Assembly (NCBI GenBank): GCA_964057225.1
Contig: OZ059899.1
Coordinates: 20,158,501-20,222,500, forward strand
Length of the DNA stretch: 64,000 bases
Direction of reading: 5' to 3'
From: Auanema rhodensis
Taxonomy: Eukaryota > Nematoda > Chromadorea > Rhabditida > Rhabditidae
Shown here: positions 41,801 through 56,230 of the stretch, piece by piece
How the letters are laid out: every line of letters starts with the position of its first letter
Numbering within the stretch: the stretch's first letter is position 1
Notes under the pieces: generated by a model
What the model was told of the DNA's origin: nothing
Seen by the model: only the letters and a program-made list of their open reading frames with translations
Databases searched by the model: none
Made by a program: the position numbers and the translations under genes

Positions 41801-44800
41801 GTCTAAAAACAAATTTTTATTGATATTGGTGCATGGTAACCATGACTTTGAAATTTACGTGAACTTTAATTTATGCTAATTAAACGTACACGTGGTGTGC
41901 ACTCGGTATGTAACTCGCTTCACGTGAAAGATAAAGAGATGCGGTTTTCAAAATTAGATTCCCCATGTCCATATTAGTCTAAAAACAAATTTTTTTTGAT
42001 ATTGGTGCATGGTAACCATGATTTTGAAATTTACGTGAACTTTAATTTATGCTAATTAAATGTACACGTGGTGTGCACTCGGTATGTAACTCGCTTCACG
42101 TGAAAGATAAAGAGATGCGGTTTTCAAAATTAGATTCCCCATGTCCATATTAGTCTAAAATCAAATTTTTATTGATATTGGTGCATGGTAACCATGACTT
42201 TGAATTTTACGTGAACTTTAATTTATGCTAATTAAACGTACACGTGGTGTGCACTCGGTATGTAACTCGCTTCACGTGAAAGATAAAGAGATGCGGTTTT
42301 CAAAATTAGATTCCCCATGTCCATATTAGTCTAAAAACAAAATTTTATTGATATTGGTGCATGGTAACCATGACTTTGAAATTTACGTGAACTTTAATTT
42401 ATGCTACATAAATGTACACGTGATGTGCACTTGGTATGTAACTCGCTTCACGTGAAAGATAAAAAGATGCGGTTTTTAAAATTAGATTCCCCATGTCCAT
42501 ATTAGTCTAAAAACAAATTTTTACTGATATTGGTGCATGGTAACCATGACTTTGAAATTTACGTGAACTTTAATTTATGCTAATTAAACGTACACGTGGT
42601 GTGCACTCGGTATGTAACTCGCTTAACGTGTAAGATAAAGAGATGCGGTTTTCAAAATTAGATTCCCCATGTCCATATTAGTCTAAAAACAAATTTTTAT
42701 TGATATTGGTGCATGGTAACCATGACTTTGAATTTTACGTGAACTTTAATTCATGCTAATTAAATGTACACGTGGTGTGCACTCGGTATGTAACTCGCTT
42801 CACGTGAAAGATAAAGAGATGCAGTTATCACAATTAGATTCCCCATGTCCATATTAGTCTAAAAACAAATTTTTATTGATATTGGTGCATGGTAACCATG
42901 ACTTTGAAATTTACGTGAACTTTAATTCATGCTAATTAAATGTACACGTGGTGTGCCCTCGGTATGTAACTCGCTTCACGTGAAAGATAAAGAGATGCAG
43001 TTATCAAAATTAGATTCCCCATGTACATATTAGTCTAAAAACAATTTTTTACTGATATTGGTGCATGGTAACCATGATTTTGAAATTTACGTGAACTTTA
43101 ATTTATGCTAATTAAACGTACACGTGATGTGCACTTGGTATGTAACTCGCTTCACGTGAAAGATAAAGAGATGCGGTTTTTAAAATTAGATTCCCCATGT
43201 CCATATTAGTCTAAAAACAATTTTTTACTGATATTGGTGCATGGTAACCATGATTTTGAAATTTACGTGAACTTTAATTTATGCTAATTAAACGTACACG
43301 TGGTGTGCACTCGGTATGTAACTCGCTTCACGTGAAAGATAAAGAGATGCGGTTCTCAAAATTAGATTCCCCATGTCCATATTAGTCTAAAAACAAATTT
43401 TTATTGATATTGGTGCATGGTAACCATGACTTTGAATTTTACGTGAACTTTAATTTATGCTAATTAAACGTACACGTGGTGTGCACTCGGTATGTAACTC
43501 GCTTCACGTGAAAGATAGAGAGATGCGGTTTTCAAAATTAGATTCCCCATGTCCATATTAGTCTAAAAACAAATTTTTATTGATATTGGTGCATGGTAAC
43601 CATGACTTTGAAATTTACGTGAACTTTAATTTATGCTACATAAATCTACACGTGATGTGCACTTGGTATGTAACTCGCTTCACGTGAAAGATAAAAAGAT
43701 GCGGTTTTTAAAATTAGATTCCCCATGTCCATATTAGTCTAAAAACAATTTTTTACTGATATTGGTGCATGGTAACCATGACTTTGAAATTTACGTGAAC
43801 TTTAATTTATGCTAATTAAACGTACACGTGGTGTGCACTCGGTATGTAACTCGCTTCACGTGTAAGATAAAGAGATGCGGTTTTCAAAATTAGATTCCCC
43901 ATGTCCATATTAGTCTAAAAACAAATTTTTATTGATATTGGTGCATGGTAACCATGATTTTGAAATTTACGTGAACTTTAATTCATGCTAATTAAATGTA
44001 CACGTGGTGTGGACTCGGTATGTAACTCGCTTCACGTGAAAGATAAAGAGATGCAGTTATCAAAATTAGATTCCCCATGTCCATATTAGTCTAAAAACAA
44101 TTTTTTACTGATATTGGTGCATGGTAACCATGATTTTGAAATTTACGTGGACTTTAATTTATGCTAATTAAACGTACACGTGATGTGCACTTGGTATGTA
44201 ACTCGCTTCACGTGAAAGATAAAGAGATGCGGTTTTTAAAATTAGATTCCCCATGTCCATATTAGTCTAAAAACAATTTTTTACTGATATTGGTGCATGG
44301 TAACCATGATTTTGAAATTTACGTGAACTTTAATTTAAGCTAATCAAACGTACACGTGGTGTGCTCTCGGTATGTAACTCGCTTCACGTGAAAGATAAAG
44401 AGATGCGGTTTTCAAAATTAGATTCCCCATGTCCATATTAGTCTAAAAACAAATTTTTATTGATATTGGTGCATGGTAACCATGACTTTGAAATTTACGT
44501 GAACTTTAATTTATGCTAATTAAACGTACACGTGGTGTGCACTCGGTATGTAACTCGCTTCACGTGAAAGATAAAGAGATGCGGTTTTCAAAATTAGATT
44601 CCCCATGTCCATATTAGTCTAAAAACAAATTTTTTTTGATATTGGTGCATGGTAACCATGATTTTGAAATTTACGTGAACTTTAATTTATGCTAATTAAA
44701 TGTACACGTGGTGTGCACTCGGTATGTAACTCGCTTCACGTGAAAGATAAAGAGATGCGGTTTTCAAAATTAGATTCCCCATGTCCATATTAGTCTAAAA

Positions 44801-47800
44801 TCAAATTTTTATTGATATTGGTGCATGGTAACCATGACTTTGAATTTTACGTGAACTTTAATTTATGCTAATTAAACGTACACGTGGTGTGCACTCGGTA
44901 TGTAACTCGCTTCACGTGAAAGATAAAGAGATGCGGTTTTCAAAATTAGATTCCCCATGTCCATATTAGTCTAAAAACAAAATTTTATTGATATTGGTGC
45001 ATGGTAACCATGACTTTGAAATTTACGTGAACTTTAATTTATGCTACATAAATGTACACGTGATGTGCACTTGGTATGTAACTCGCTTCACGTGAAAGAT
45101 AAAAAGATGCGGTTTTTAAAATTAGATTCCCCATGTCCATATTAGTCTAAAAACAATTTTTTACTGATATTGGTGCATGGTAACCATGACTTTGAAATTT
45201 ACGTGAACTTTAATTTATGCTAATTAAACGTACACGTGGTGTGCACTCGGTATGTAACTCGCTTCACGTGTAAGATAAAGAGATGCGGTTTTCAAAATTA
45301 GATTCCCCATGTCCATATTAGTCTAAAAACAAATTTTTATTGATATTGGTGCATGGTAACCATGACTTTGAAATTTACGTGAACTTTAATTTATGCTAAT
45401 TAAACGTACACGTGGTGTGCACTCGGTATGTAACTCGCTTCACGTGTAAGATAAAGAGATGCGGTTTTCAAAATTAGATTCCTCATGTCCATATTAGTCT
45501 AAAAACAAATTTTTATTGATATTGGTGCATGGTAACCATGATTTTGAAATTTACGTGAACTTTAATTTATGCTGATTAAATGTACACGTGGTGTGCACTC
45601 GGTATGTAACTCGCTTCACGTGAAAGATAAAGAGATGCAGTTATCAAAATTAGATTCCCCATGTCCATATTAGTCTAAAAACAAATTTTTATTGATATTG
45701 GTGCATGGTAACCATGACTTTGAAATTTACGTGAACTTTAATTTATGCTAATTAAACGTACACGTGTTGTGCACTCGGTATGTAACTCGCTTCACGTGGA
45801 AGATAAAAAGATGCGGTTTTCAAAATTAGATTCCCCATGTCCATATTAGTCTAAAAACAATTTTTTACTGATATTGGTGCATGGTAACCATGACTTTGAA
45901 ATTTACGTGAACTTTAATTTATGCTAATTAAACGTACACGTGGTGTGCACTCGGTATGTAACTCGCTTCACGTGTAAGATAAAGAGATGCGGTTTTCAAA
46001 ATTAGATTCCCCATGTCCATATTAGTCTAAAAACAAATTTTTATTGATATTGGTGCATGGTAACCATGACTTTGAATTTTACGTGAACTTTAATTTATGC
46101 TAATTAAACGTACACGTGGTGTGCACTCGGTATGTAACTCGCTTCACGTGTAAGATAAAGAGATGCGGTTTTCAAAATTAGATTCCCCATGTCCATATTA
46201 GTCTAAAAACAAATTTTTTTTTGATATTGGTGCATGGTAACCATGACTTTGAAATTTACGTGAACTTTAATTTATGCTAATTAAACGTACACGTGGTGTG
46301 CACTCGGTATGTAACTCGCTTCACGTGTAAGATAAAGAGATGCGGTTTTCAAAATTAGATTACTCATGTCCATATTAGTCTAAAAACAAATTTTTATTGA
46401 TATTGGTGCATGGTAACCATGACTTTGAAATTTACGTGAACTTTAATTTATGCTAATTAAACGTACACGTGGTGTGCACTCGGTATGTAACTCGCTTCAC
46501 GTGTAAGATAAAGAGATGCGGTTTTCAAAATTAGATTCCCCATGTCCATATTAGTCTAAAAACAAACTTTTATTGATATTGGTGCATGGTAACCATGATT
46601 TTGAAATTTACGTGAACTTTAATTCATGCTAATTAAATGTACACGTGGTGTGGACTCGGTATGTAACTCGCTTCACGTGAAAGATAAAGAGATGCAGTTA
46701 TCAAAATTAGATTCCCCACGTCCATATTAGTCTAAAAACAATTTTTTACTGATATTGGTGCATGGTAACCATGATTTTGAAATTTACGTGGACTTTTATT
46801 TATGCTAATTAAACGTACACGTGATGTGCACTTGGTATGTAACTCGCTTCACGTGAAAGATGAAGAGATGCGGTTTTTACAATTAGATTCCCCATGTCCA
46901 TATTAGTCTAAAAACAATTTTTTACTGATATTGGTGCATGGTAACCATGATTTTGAAATTTACGTGAACTTTAATTTAAGCTAATCAAACGTACACGTGG
47001 TGTGCTCTCGGTATGTAACTCGCTTCACGTGAAAGATAAAGAGATGCGGTTTTCAAAATTAGATTCCCCATGTCCATATTAGTCTAAAAACAAATTTTTA
47101 TTGATATTGGTGCATGGTAACCATGACTTTGAAATTTACGTGAACTTTAATTTATGCTAATTAAACGTACACGTGGTGTGCACTCGGTATGTAACTCGCT
47201 TCACGTGAAAGATAAAGAGATGCGGTTTTCAAAATTAGATTCCCCATGTCCATATTAGTCTAAAAACAAATTTTTTTTGATATTGGTGCATGGTAACCAT
47301 GATTTTGAAATTTACGTGAACTTTAATTTATGCTAATTAAATGTACACGTGGTGTGCACTCGGTATGTAACTCGCTTCACGTGAAAGATAAAGAGATGCG
47401 GTTTTCAAAATTAGATTCCCCATGTCCATATTAGTCTAAAAACAAATTTTTATTGATATTGGTGCATGGTAACCATGACTTTGAATTTTACGTGAACTTT
47501 AATTTATGCTAATTAAACGTACACGTGGTGTGCACTCGGTATGTAACTCGCTTCACGTGAAAGATAAAGAGATGCGGTTTTCAAAATTAGATTCCCCATG
47601 TCCATATTAGTCTAAAAACAAAATTTTATTGATATTGGTGCATGGTAACCATGACTTTGAAATTTACGTGAACTTTAATTTATGCTACATAAATGTACAC
47701 GTGATGTGCACTTGGTATGTAACTCGCTTCACGTGAAAGATAAAAAGATGCGGTTTTTAAAATTAGATTCCCCATGTCCATATTAGTCTAAAAACAATTT

Positions 47801-48683
47801 TTTACTGATATTGGTGCATGGTAACCATGACTTTGAAATTTACGTGAACTTTAATTTATGCTAATTAAACGTACACGTGGTGTGCACTCGGTATGTAACT
47901 CGCTTCACGTGTAAGATAAAGAGATGCGGTTTTCAAAATTAGATTCCCCATGTCCATATTAGTCTAAAAACAAATTTTTATTGATATTGGTGCATGGTAA
48001 CCATGATTTTGAAATTTACGTGAACTTTAATTCATGCTAATTAAATGTACACGTGGTGTGGACTCGGTATGTAACTCGCTTCACGTGAAAGATAAAGAGA
48101 TGCAGTTATCAAAATTAGATTCCCCACGTCCATATTAGTCTAAAAACAATTTTTTACTGATATTGGTGCATGGTAACCATGATTTTGAAATTTACGTGGA
48201 CTTTTATTTATGCTAATTAAACGTACACGTGATGTGCACTTGGTATGTAACTCGCTTCACGTGAAAGATGAAGAGATGCGGTTTTTACAATTAGATTCCC
48301 CATGTCCATATTAGTCTAAAAACAATTTTTTACTGATATTGGTGCATGGTAACCATGATTTTGAAATTTACGTGAACTTTAATTTAAGCTAATCAAACGT
48401 ACACGTGGTGTGCTCTCGGTATGTAACTCGCTTCACGTGAAAGATAAAGAGATGCGGTTTTCAAAATTAGATTCCCCATGTCCATATTAGTCTAAAAACA
48501 AATTTTTATTGATATTGGTGCATGGTAACCATGACTTTGAAATTTACGTGAACTTTAATTTATGCTAATTAAACGTACACGTGGTGTGCACTCGGTATGT
48601 AACTCGCTTCACGTGAAAGATAAAGAGATGCGGTTTTCAAAATTAGATTCCCCATGTCCATATTAGTCTAAAAACAAATTTTT
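32876..48683 (+). repeat. Copy B of the 15,667-bp tandem segmental duplication
   Basis: Copy B directly follows copy A. The two overlap by 141 bp (32876-33016), which is the junction: its left flank continues as at 48.5 kb and its right flank as at 17.2 kb. This is the structure expected from one unequal exchange within an identical stretch of a monomer. Near-identity implies that this is among the youngest events in the window. A false duplication in assembly is the main alternative, although the private differences argue against a simple one. Confidence 0.9.
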
Positions 48684-50820
48684 TTTGATATTGGTGCATG
48701 GTAACCATGATTTTGAAATTTACGTGAACTTTAATTTATGCTAATTAAATGTACACGTGGTGTGCACTCGGTATGTAACTCGCTTCACGTGAAAGATAAA
48801 GAGATGCGGTTTTCAAAATTAGATTCCCCATGTCCATATTAGTCTAAAAACAAATTTTTATTGATATTGGTGCATGGTAACCATGACTTTGAATTTTACG
48901 TGAACTTTAATTTATGCTAATTAAACGTACACGTGGTGTGCACTCGGTATGTAACTCGCTTCACGTGAAAGATAAAGAGATGCGGTTTTCAAAATTAGAT
49001 TCCCCATGTCCATATTAGTCTAAAAACAAAATTTTATTGATATTGGTGCATGGTAACCATGACTTTGAAATTTACGTGAACTTTAATTTATGCTACATAA
49101 ATGTACACGTGATGTGCACTTGGTATGTAACTCGCTTCACGTGAAAGATAAAAAGATGCGGTTTTTAAAATTAGATTCCCCATGTCCATATTAGTCTAAA
49201 AACAATTTTTTACTGATATTGGTGCATGGTAACCATGACTTTGAAATTTACGTGAACTTTAATTTATGCTAATTAAACGTACACGTGGTGTGCACTCGGT
49301 ATGTAACTCGCTTCACGTGTAAGATAAAGAGATGCGGTTTTCAAAATTAGATTCCCCATGTCCATATTAGTCTAAAAACAAATTTTTATTGATATTGGTG
49401 CATGGTAACCATGATTTTGAAATTTACGTGAACTTTAATTCATGCTAATTAAATGTACACGTGGTGTGGACTCGGTATGTAACTCGCTTCACGTGAAAGA
49501 TAAAGAGATGCAGTTATCAAAATTAGATTCCCCACGTCCATATTAGTCTAAAAACAATTTTTTACTGATATTGGTGCATGGTAACCATGATTTTGAAATT
49601 TACGTGGACTTTTATTTATGCTAATTAAACGTACACGTGATGTGCACTTGGTATGTAACTCGCTTCACGTGAAAGATGAAGAGATGCGGTTTTTAAAATT
49701 AGATTCCCCATGTCCATATTAGTCTAAAAACAATTTTTTACTGATATTGGTGCATGGTAACCATGATTTTGAAATTTACGTGAACTTTAATTTAAGCTAA
49801 TCAAACGTACACGTGGTGTGCTCTCGGTATGTAACTCGCTTCACGTGAAAGATAAAGAGATGCGGTTTTCAAAATTAGATTTCCCATGTCCATATTAGTC
49901 TAAAAACAAATTTTTATTGATATTGGTGCATGGTAACCATGACTTTGAAATTTACGTGAACTTTAATTTATGCTAATTAAACGTACACGTGGTGTGCACT
50001 CGGTATGTAACTCGCTTCACGTGAAAGATAAAGAGATGCGGTTTTCAAAATTAGATTCCCCATGTCCATATTAGTCTAAAAACAAATTTTTTTTGATATT
50101 GGTGCATGGTAACCATGATTTTGAAATTTACGTGAACTTTAATTTATGCTAATTAAATGTACACGTGGTGTGCACTCGGTATGTAACTCGCTTCACGTGA
50201 AAGATAAAGAGATGCGGTTTTCAAAATTAGATTCCCCATGTCCATATTAGTCTAAAATCAAATTTTTATTGATATTGGTGCATGGTAACCATGACTTTGA
50301 ATTTTACGTGAACTTTAATTTATGCTAATTAAACGTACACGTGGTGTGCACTCGGTATGTAACTCGCTTCACGTGAAAGATAAAGAGATGCGGTTTTCAA
50401 AATTAGATTCCCCATGTCCATATTAGTCTAAAAACAAAATTTTATTGATATTGGTGCATGGTAACCATGACTTTGAAATTTACGTGAACTTTAATTTATG
50501 CTACATAAATGTACACGTGATGTGCACTTGGTATGTAACTCGCTTCACGTGAAAGATAAAAAGATGCGGTTTTTAAAATTAGATTCCCCATGTCCATATT
50601 AGTCTAAAAACAATTTTTTACTGATATTGGTGCATGGTAACCATGACTTTGAAATTTACGTGAACTTTAATTTATGCTAATTAAACGTACACGTGGTGTG
50701 CACTCGGTATGTAACTCGCTTCACGTGTAAGATAAAGAGATGCGGTTTTCAAAATTAGATTCCCCATGTCCATATTAGTCTAAAAACAAATTTTTATTGA
50801 TATTGGTGCATGGTAACCAT
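46480..50820 (+). repeat. 8-monomer (1,408-bp) higher-order repeat, three units
   Basis: GGACTC markers at 46652, 48060 and 49468 are exactly 1,408 bp apart, and the intervening variants repeat in the same order. Differences between units are few: TTTTTACAATT in units one and two but TTTTTAAAATT in unit three, and AAATCAAAT only in unit three (near 50257). The first unit and most of the second also belong to copy B. The same spacing, 30985 to 32393, occurs in copy A. The left end is approximate. Confidence 0.8.
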
Positions 50821-51599
50821 GACTTTGAAATTTACGTGAACTTTAATTTATGCTGATTAAATGTACACGTGGTGTGCACTCGGTATGTAACTCGCTTCAC
50901 GTGAAAGATAAAGAGATGCAGTTATCAAAATTAGATTCCCCATGTCCATATTAGTCTAAAAACAAATTTTTCTTGATATTGGTGCATGGTAACCATGACT
51001 TTGAAATTTACGTGAACTTTAATTTATGCTAATTAAACGTACACGTGGTGTGCACTCGGTATGTAACTCGCTTCACGTGTAAGATAAAGAGATGCGGTTT
51101 TCAAAATTAGATTCCTCATGTCCATATTAGTCTAAAAACAAATTTTTATTGATATTGGTGCATGGTAACCATGACTTTGAAATTTACGTGAACTTTAATT
51201 TATGCTACATAAATGTACACGTGATGTGCACTTGGTATGTAACTCGCTTCACGTGAAAGATAAAAAGATGCGGTTTTTAAAATTAGATTCCCCATGTCCA
51301 TATTAGTCTAAAAACAATTTTTTACTGATATTGGTGCATGGTAACCATGACTTTGAAATTTACGTGAACTTTAATTTATGCTAATTAAACGTACACGTGG
51401 TGTGCACTCGGTATGTAACTCGCTTCACGTGTAAGATAAAGAGATGCGGTTTTCAAAATTAGATTCCCCATGTCCATATTAGTCTAAAAACAAATTTTTA
51501 TTGATATTGGTGCATGGTAACCATGACTTTGAAATTTACGTGAACTTTAATTTATGCTAATTAAACGTACACGTGGTGTGCACTCGGTATGTAACTCGC

Positions 51600-54500
51600 T
51601 TCACGTGTAAGATAAAGAGATGCGGTTTTCAAAATTAGATTCCTCATGTCCATATTAGTCTAAAAACAAATTTTTATTGATATTGGTGCATGGTAACCAT
51701 GATTTTGAAATTTACGTGAACTTTAATTTATGCTGATTAAATGTACACGTGGTGTGCACTCGGTATGTAACTCGCTTCACGTGAAAGATAAAGAGATGCA
51801 GTTATCAAAATTAGATTCCCCATGTCCATATTAGTCTAAAAACAAATTTTTATTGATATTGGTGCATGGTAACCATGACTTTGAAATTTACGTGAACTTT
51901 AATTTATGCTAATTAAACGTACACGTGTTGTGCACTCGGTATGTAACTCGCTTCACGTGGAAGATAAAAAGATGCGGTTTTCAAAATTAGATTCCCCATG
52001 TCCATATTAGTCTAAAAACAATTTTTTACTGATATTGGTGCATGGTAACCATGACTTTGAAATTTACGTGAACTTTAATTTATGCTAATTAAACGTACAC
52101 GTGGTGTGCACTCGGTATGTAACTCGCTTCACGTGTAAGATAAAGAGATGCGGTTTTCAAAATTAGATTCCCCATGTCCATATTAGTCTAAAAACAAATT
52201 TTTATTGATATTGGTGCATGGTAACCATGACTTTGAATTTTACGTGAACTTTAATTTATGCTAATTAAACGTACACGTGGTGTGCACTCGGTATGTAACT
52301 CGCTTCACGTGTAAGATAAAGAGATGCGGTTTTCAAAATTAGATTCCCCATGTCCATATTAGTCTAAAAACAAATTTTTTTTTGATATTGGTGCATGGTA
52401 ACCATGACTTTGAAATTTACGTGAACTTTAATTTATGCTAATTAAACGTACACGTGGTGTGCACTCGGTATGTAACTCGCTTCACGTGTAAGATAAAGAG
52501 ATGCGGTTTTCAAAATTAGATTACTCATGTCCATATTAGTCTAAAAACAAATTTTTATTGATATTGGTGCATGGTAACCATGACTTTGAAATTTACGTGA
52601 ACTTTAATTTATGCTAATTAAACGTACACGTGGTGTGCACTCGGTATGTAACTCGCTTCACGTGTAAGATGAAGAGATGCGGTTTTCAAAATTAGATTCC
52701 CCATGTCCATATTAGTCTAAAAACAAATTTTTATTGATATTGGTGCATGGTAACCATGATTTTGAAATTTACGTGAACTTTAATTCATGCTAATTAAATG
52801 TACACGTGGTGTGGACTCGGTATGTAACTCGCTTCACGTGAAAGATAAAGAGATGCAGTTATCAAAATTAGATTCCCCACGTCCATATTAGTCTAAAAAC
52901 AATTTTTTACTGATATTGGTGCATGGTAACCATGATTTTGAAATTTACGTGGACTTTTATTTATGCTAATTAAACGTACACGTGATGTGCACTTGGTATG
53001 TAACTCGCTTCACGTGAAAGATGAAGAGATGCGGTTTTTAAAATTAGATTCCCCATGTCCATATTAGTCTAAAAACAATTTTTTACTGATATTGGTGCAT
53101 GGTAACCATGATTTTGAAATTTACGTAAACTTTAATTTATGATAATTAAACGTACACGTGGTGTGCACTCGGTATGTAACTCGCTTCACGTGAAAGATGA
53201 AGAGATGCGGTTTTTAAAATTAGATTCCCCATGTCCATATTAGTCTAAAAACAAATTTTTATTGATATTGGTGCATGGTAACCATGACTTTGAAATTTAC
53301 GTGAACTTTAATTTATGATAATTAAACGTACACGTGGTGTGCACTCGGTATGTAACTCGCTTCACGTGAAAGATAAAGAGATGCGGTTTTCAAAATTAGA
53401 TTCCCCATGTCCATATTAGTCTAAAAACAAATTTTTTTTGATATTGGTGCATGGTAACCATGATTTTGAAATTTACGTGAACTTTAATTTATGCTAATTA
53501 AATGTACACGTGGTGTGCACTCGGTATGTAACTCGCTTCACGTGAAAGATAAAGAGATGCGGTTTCCAAAATTAGATTCCCCATGTCCATATTAGTCTAA
53601 AATCAAATTTTTATTGATATTGGTGCATGGTAACCATGACTTTGAATTTTACGTGAACTTTAATTTATGCTAATTAAACGTACACGTGGTGTGCACTCGG
53701 TATGTAACTCGCTTCACGTGAAAGATAAAGAGATGCGGTTTTCAAAATTAGATTCCCCATGTCCATATTAGTCTAAAAACAAAATTTTATTGATATTGGT
53801 GCATGGTAACCATGACTTTGAAATTTACGTGAACTTTAATTTATGCTACATAAATGTACACGTGATGTGCACTTGGTATGTAACTCGCTTCACGTGAAAG
53901 ATAAAAAGATGCGGTTTTTAAAATTAGATTCCCCATGTCCATATTAGTCTAAAAACAATTTTTTACTGATATTGGTGCATGGTAACCATGACTTTGAAAT
54001 TTACGTGAACTTTAATTTATGCTAATTAAACGTACACGTGGTGTGCACTCGGTATGTAACTCGCTTCACGTGTAAGATAAAGAGATGCGGTTTTCAAAAT
54101 TAGATTCCCCATGTCCATATTAGTCTAAAAACAAATTTTTATTGATATTGGTGCATGGTAACCATGACTTTGAAATTTACGTGAACTTTAATTTATGCTA
54201 ATTAAACGTACACGTGGTGTGCACTCGGTATGTAACTCGCTTCACGTGTAAGATAAAGAGATGCGGTTTTCAAAATTAGATTCCTCATGTCCATATTAGT
54301 CTAAAAACAAATTTTTATTGATATTGGTGCATGGTAACCATGATTTTGAAATTTACGTGAACTTTAATTTATGCTGATTAAATGTACACGTGGTGTGCAC
54401 TCGGTATGTAACTCGCTTCACGTGAAAGATAAAGAGATGCAGTTATCAAAATTAGATTCCCCATGTCCATATTAGTCTAAAAACAAATTTTTCTTGATAT

Positions 54501-54730
54501 TGGTGCATGGTAACCATGACTTTGAAATTTACGTGAACTTTAATTTATGCTAATTAAACGTACACGTGTTGTGCACTCGGTATGTAACTCGCTTCACGTG
54601 GAAGATAAAAAGATGCGGTTTTCAAAATTAGATTCCCCATGTCCATATTAGTCTAAAAACAATTTTTTACTGATATTGGTGCATGGTAACCATGATTTTG
54701 AAATTTACGTGAACTTTAATTTATGCTACA
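51600..54730 (+). repeat. 15-monomer repeat joining CCTCATG / CTGATTAAATG / GTGTTG modules
   Basis: GTGTTG followed by GGAAGATAAAAAG is at 51925 and 54566, 2,641 bp apart (15 monomers plus one T9). Each is preceded by CCTCATG, CTGATTAAATG and CAGTTATC units in the same order. The same four-type module is at about 29.8-30.1 and 45.5-45.8 kb, and at 58.1 and 58.9 kb. A recombined form near 50.8-51.2 kb has the CTGATT, CAGTTATC and CCTCATG states in a different order. Confidence 0.65.
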
Positions 54731-56230
54731 TAAATGTACACGTGATGTGCACTTGGTATGTAACTCGCTTCACGTGAAAGATAAGAAGATGCGGTTTTTA
54801 AAATTAGATTCCCCATGTCCATATTAGTCTAAAAACAAATTTTTATTGATATTGGTGCATGGTAACCATGACTTTGAATTTTACGTGAACTTTAATTTAT
54901 GCTAATTAAATGTACACGTGATGTGCACTTGGTATGTAACTCGCTTCACGTGAAAGATAAAAAGATGCGGTTTTTAAAATTAGATTCCCCATGTCCATAT
55001 TAGTCTAAAAACAATTTTTTACTGATATTGGTGCATGGTAACCATGACTTTGAAATTTACGTGAACTTTTATTTATGCTAATTAAACGTACACGTGGTGT
55101 GCACTCGGTATGTAACTCGCTTCACGTGAAAGATAAAGAGATGCGGTTTTTAAAATTAGATTTCCCATGTCCATATTAGTCTAAAAACAATTTTTTACTG
55201 ATATTGGTGCATGGTAACCATGATTTTGAAATTTACGTGAACTTTAATTTATGCTAATTAAACGTACACGTGTTGTGCACTCGGTATGTAACTCGCTTCA
55301 CGTGGAAGATAAAAAGATGCGGTTTTCAAAATTAGATTCCCCATGTCCATATTAGTCTAAAAACAATTTTTTACTGATATTGGTGCATGGTAACCATGAT
55401 TTTGAAATTTACGTGAACTTTAATTTATGCTACATAAATGTACACGTGATGTGCACTTGGTATGTAACTCGCTTCACGTGAAAGATAAAAAGATGCGGTT
55501 TTTAAAATTAGATTCCCCATGTCCATATTAGTCTAAAAACAAATTTTTATTGATATTGGTGCATGGTAACCATGACTTTGAATTTTACGTGAACTTTAAT
55601 TTATGCTAATTAAATGTACACGTGATGTGCACTTGGTATGTAACTCGCTTCACGTGAAAGATAAAAAGATGCGGTTTTTAAAATTAGATTCCCCATGTCC
55701 ATATTAGTCTAAAAACAATTTTTTACTGATATTGGTGCATGGTAACCATGACTTTGAAATTTACGTGAACTTTTATTTATGCTAATTAAACGTACACGTG
55801 GTGTGCACTCGGTATGTAACTCGCTTCACGTGAAAGATGAAGAGATGCGGTTTTTAAAATTAGATTCCCCATGTCCATATTAGTCTAAAAACAATTTTTT
55901 ACTGATATTGGTGCATGGTAACCATGATTTTGAAATTTACGTGAACTTTAATTTATGCTAATTAAACGTACACGTGTTGTGCACTCGGTATGTAACTCGC
56001 TTCACGTGGAAGATAAAAAGATGCGGTTTTCAAAATTAGATTCCCCATGTCCATATTAGTCTAAAAACAATTTTTTACTGATATTGGTGCATGGTAACCA
56101 TGATTTTGAAATTTACGTGAACTTTAATTTATGCTACATAAATGTACACGTGATGTGCACTTGGTATGTAACTCGCTTCACGTGAAAGATAAAAAGATGC
56201 CGTTTTTAAAATTAGATTCCCCATGTCCAT
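54540..56230 (+). repeat. 4-monomer (704-bp) higher-order repeat, first stretch
   Basis: GTGTTG markers at 54566, 55270 and 55974 are 704 bp apart. The four units are, in order: (1) GTGTTG with GGAAG, GGTTTTC, A2T6ACT and GATTTTG; (2) CTACATAAATG with GGTTTTTAAAA, A3T5ATT and TTTGAATTTT; (3) AATTAAATG with GTGATG, A2T6ACT and AACTTTTATTT; (4) AATTAAACG with GTGGTG and A2T6ACT. The third repeat breaks off near 56.2 kb, where a GATGCCG unit with a T9 run follows. Confidence 0.85.

Noticed and set aside
17209-48683. The 15.7-kb duplication as a pure assembly error
   Set aside because: Not excluded, but at least three private differences on both sides and a clean single-exchange junction make a real duplication more likely. 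Read support would decide.
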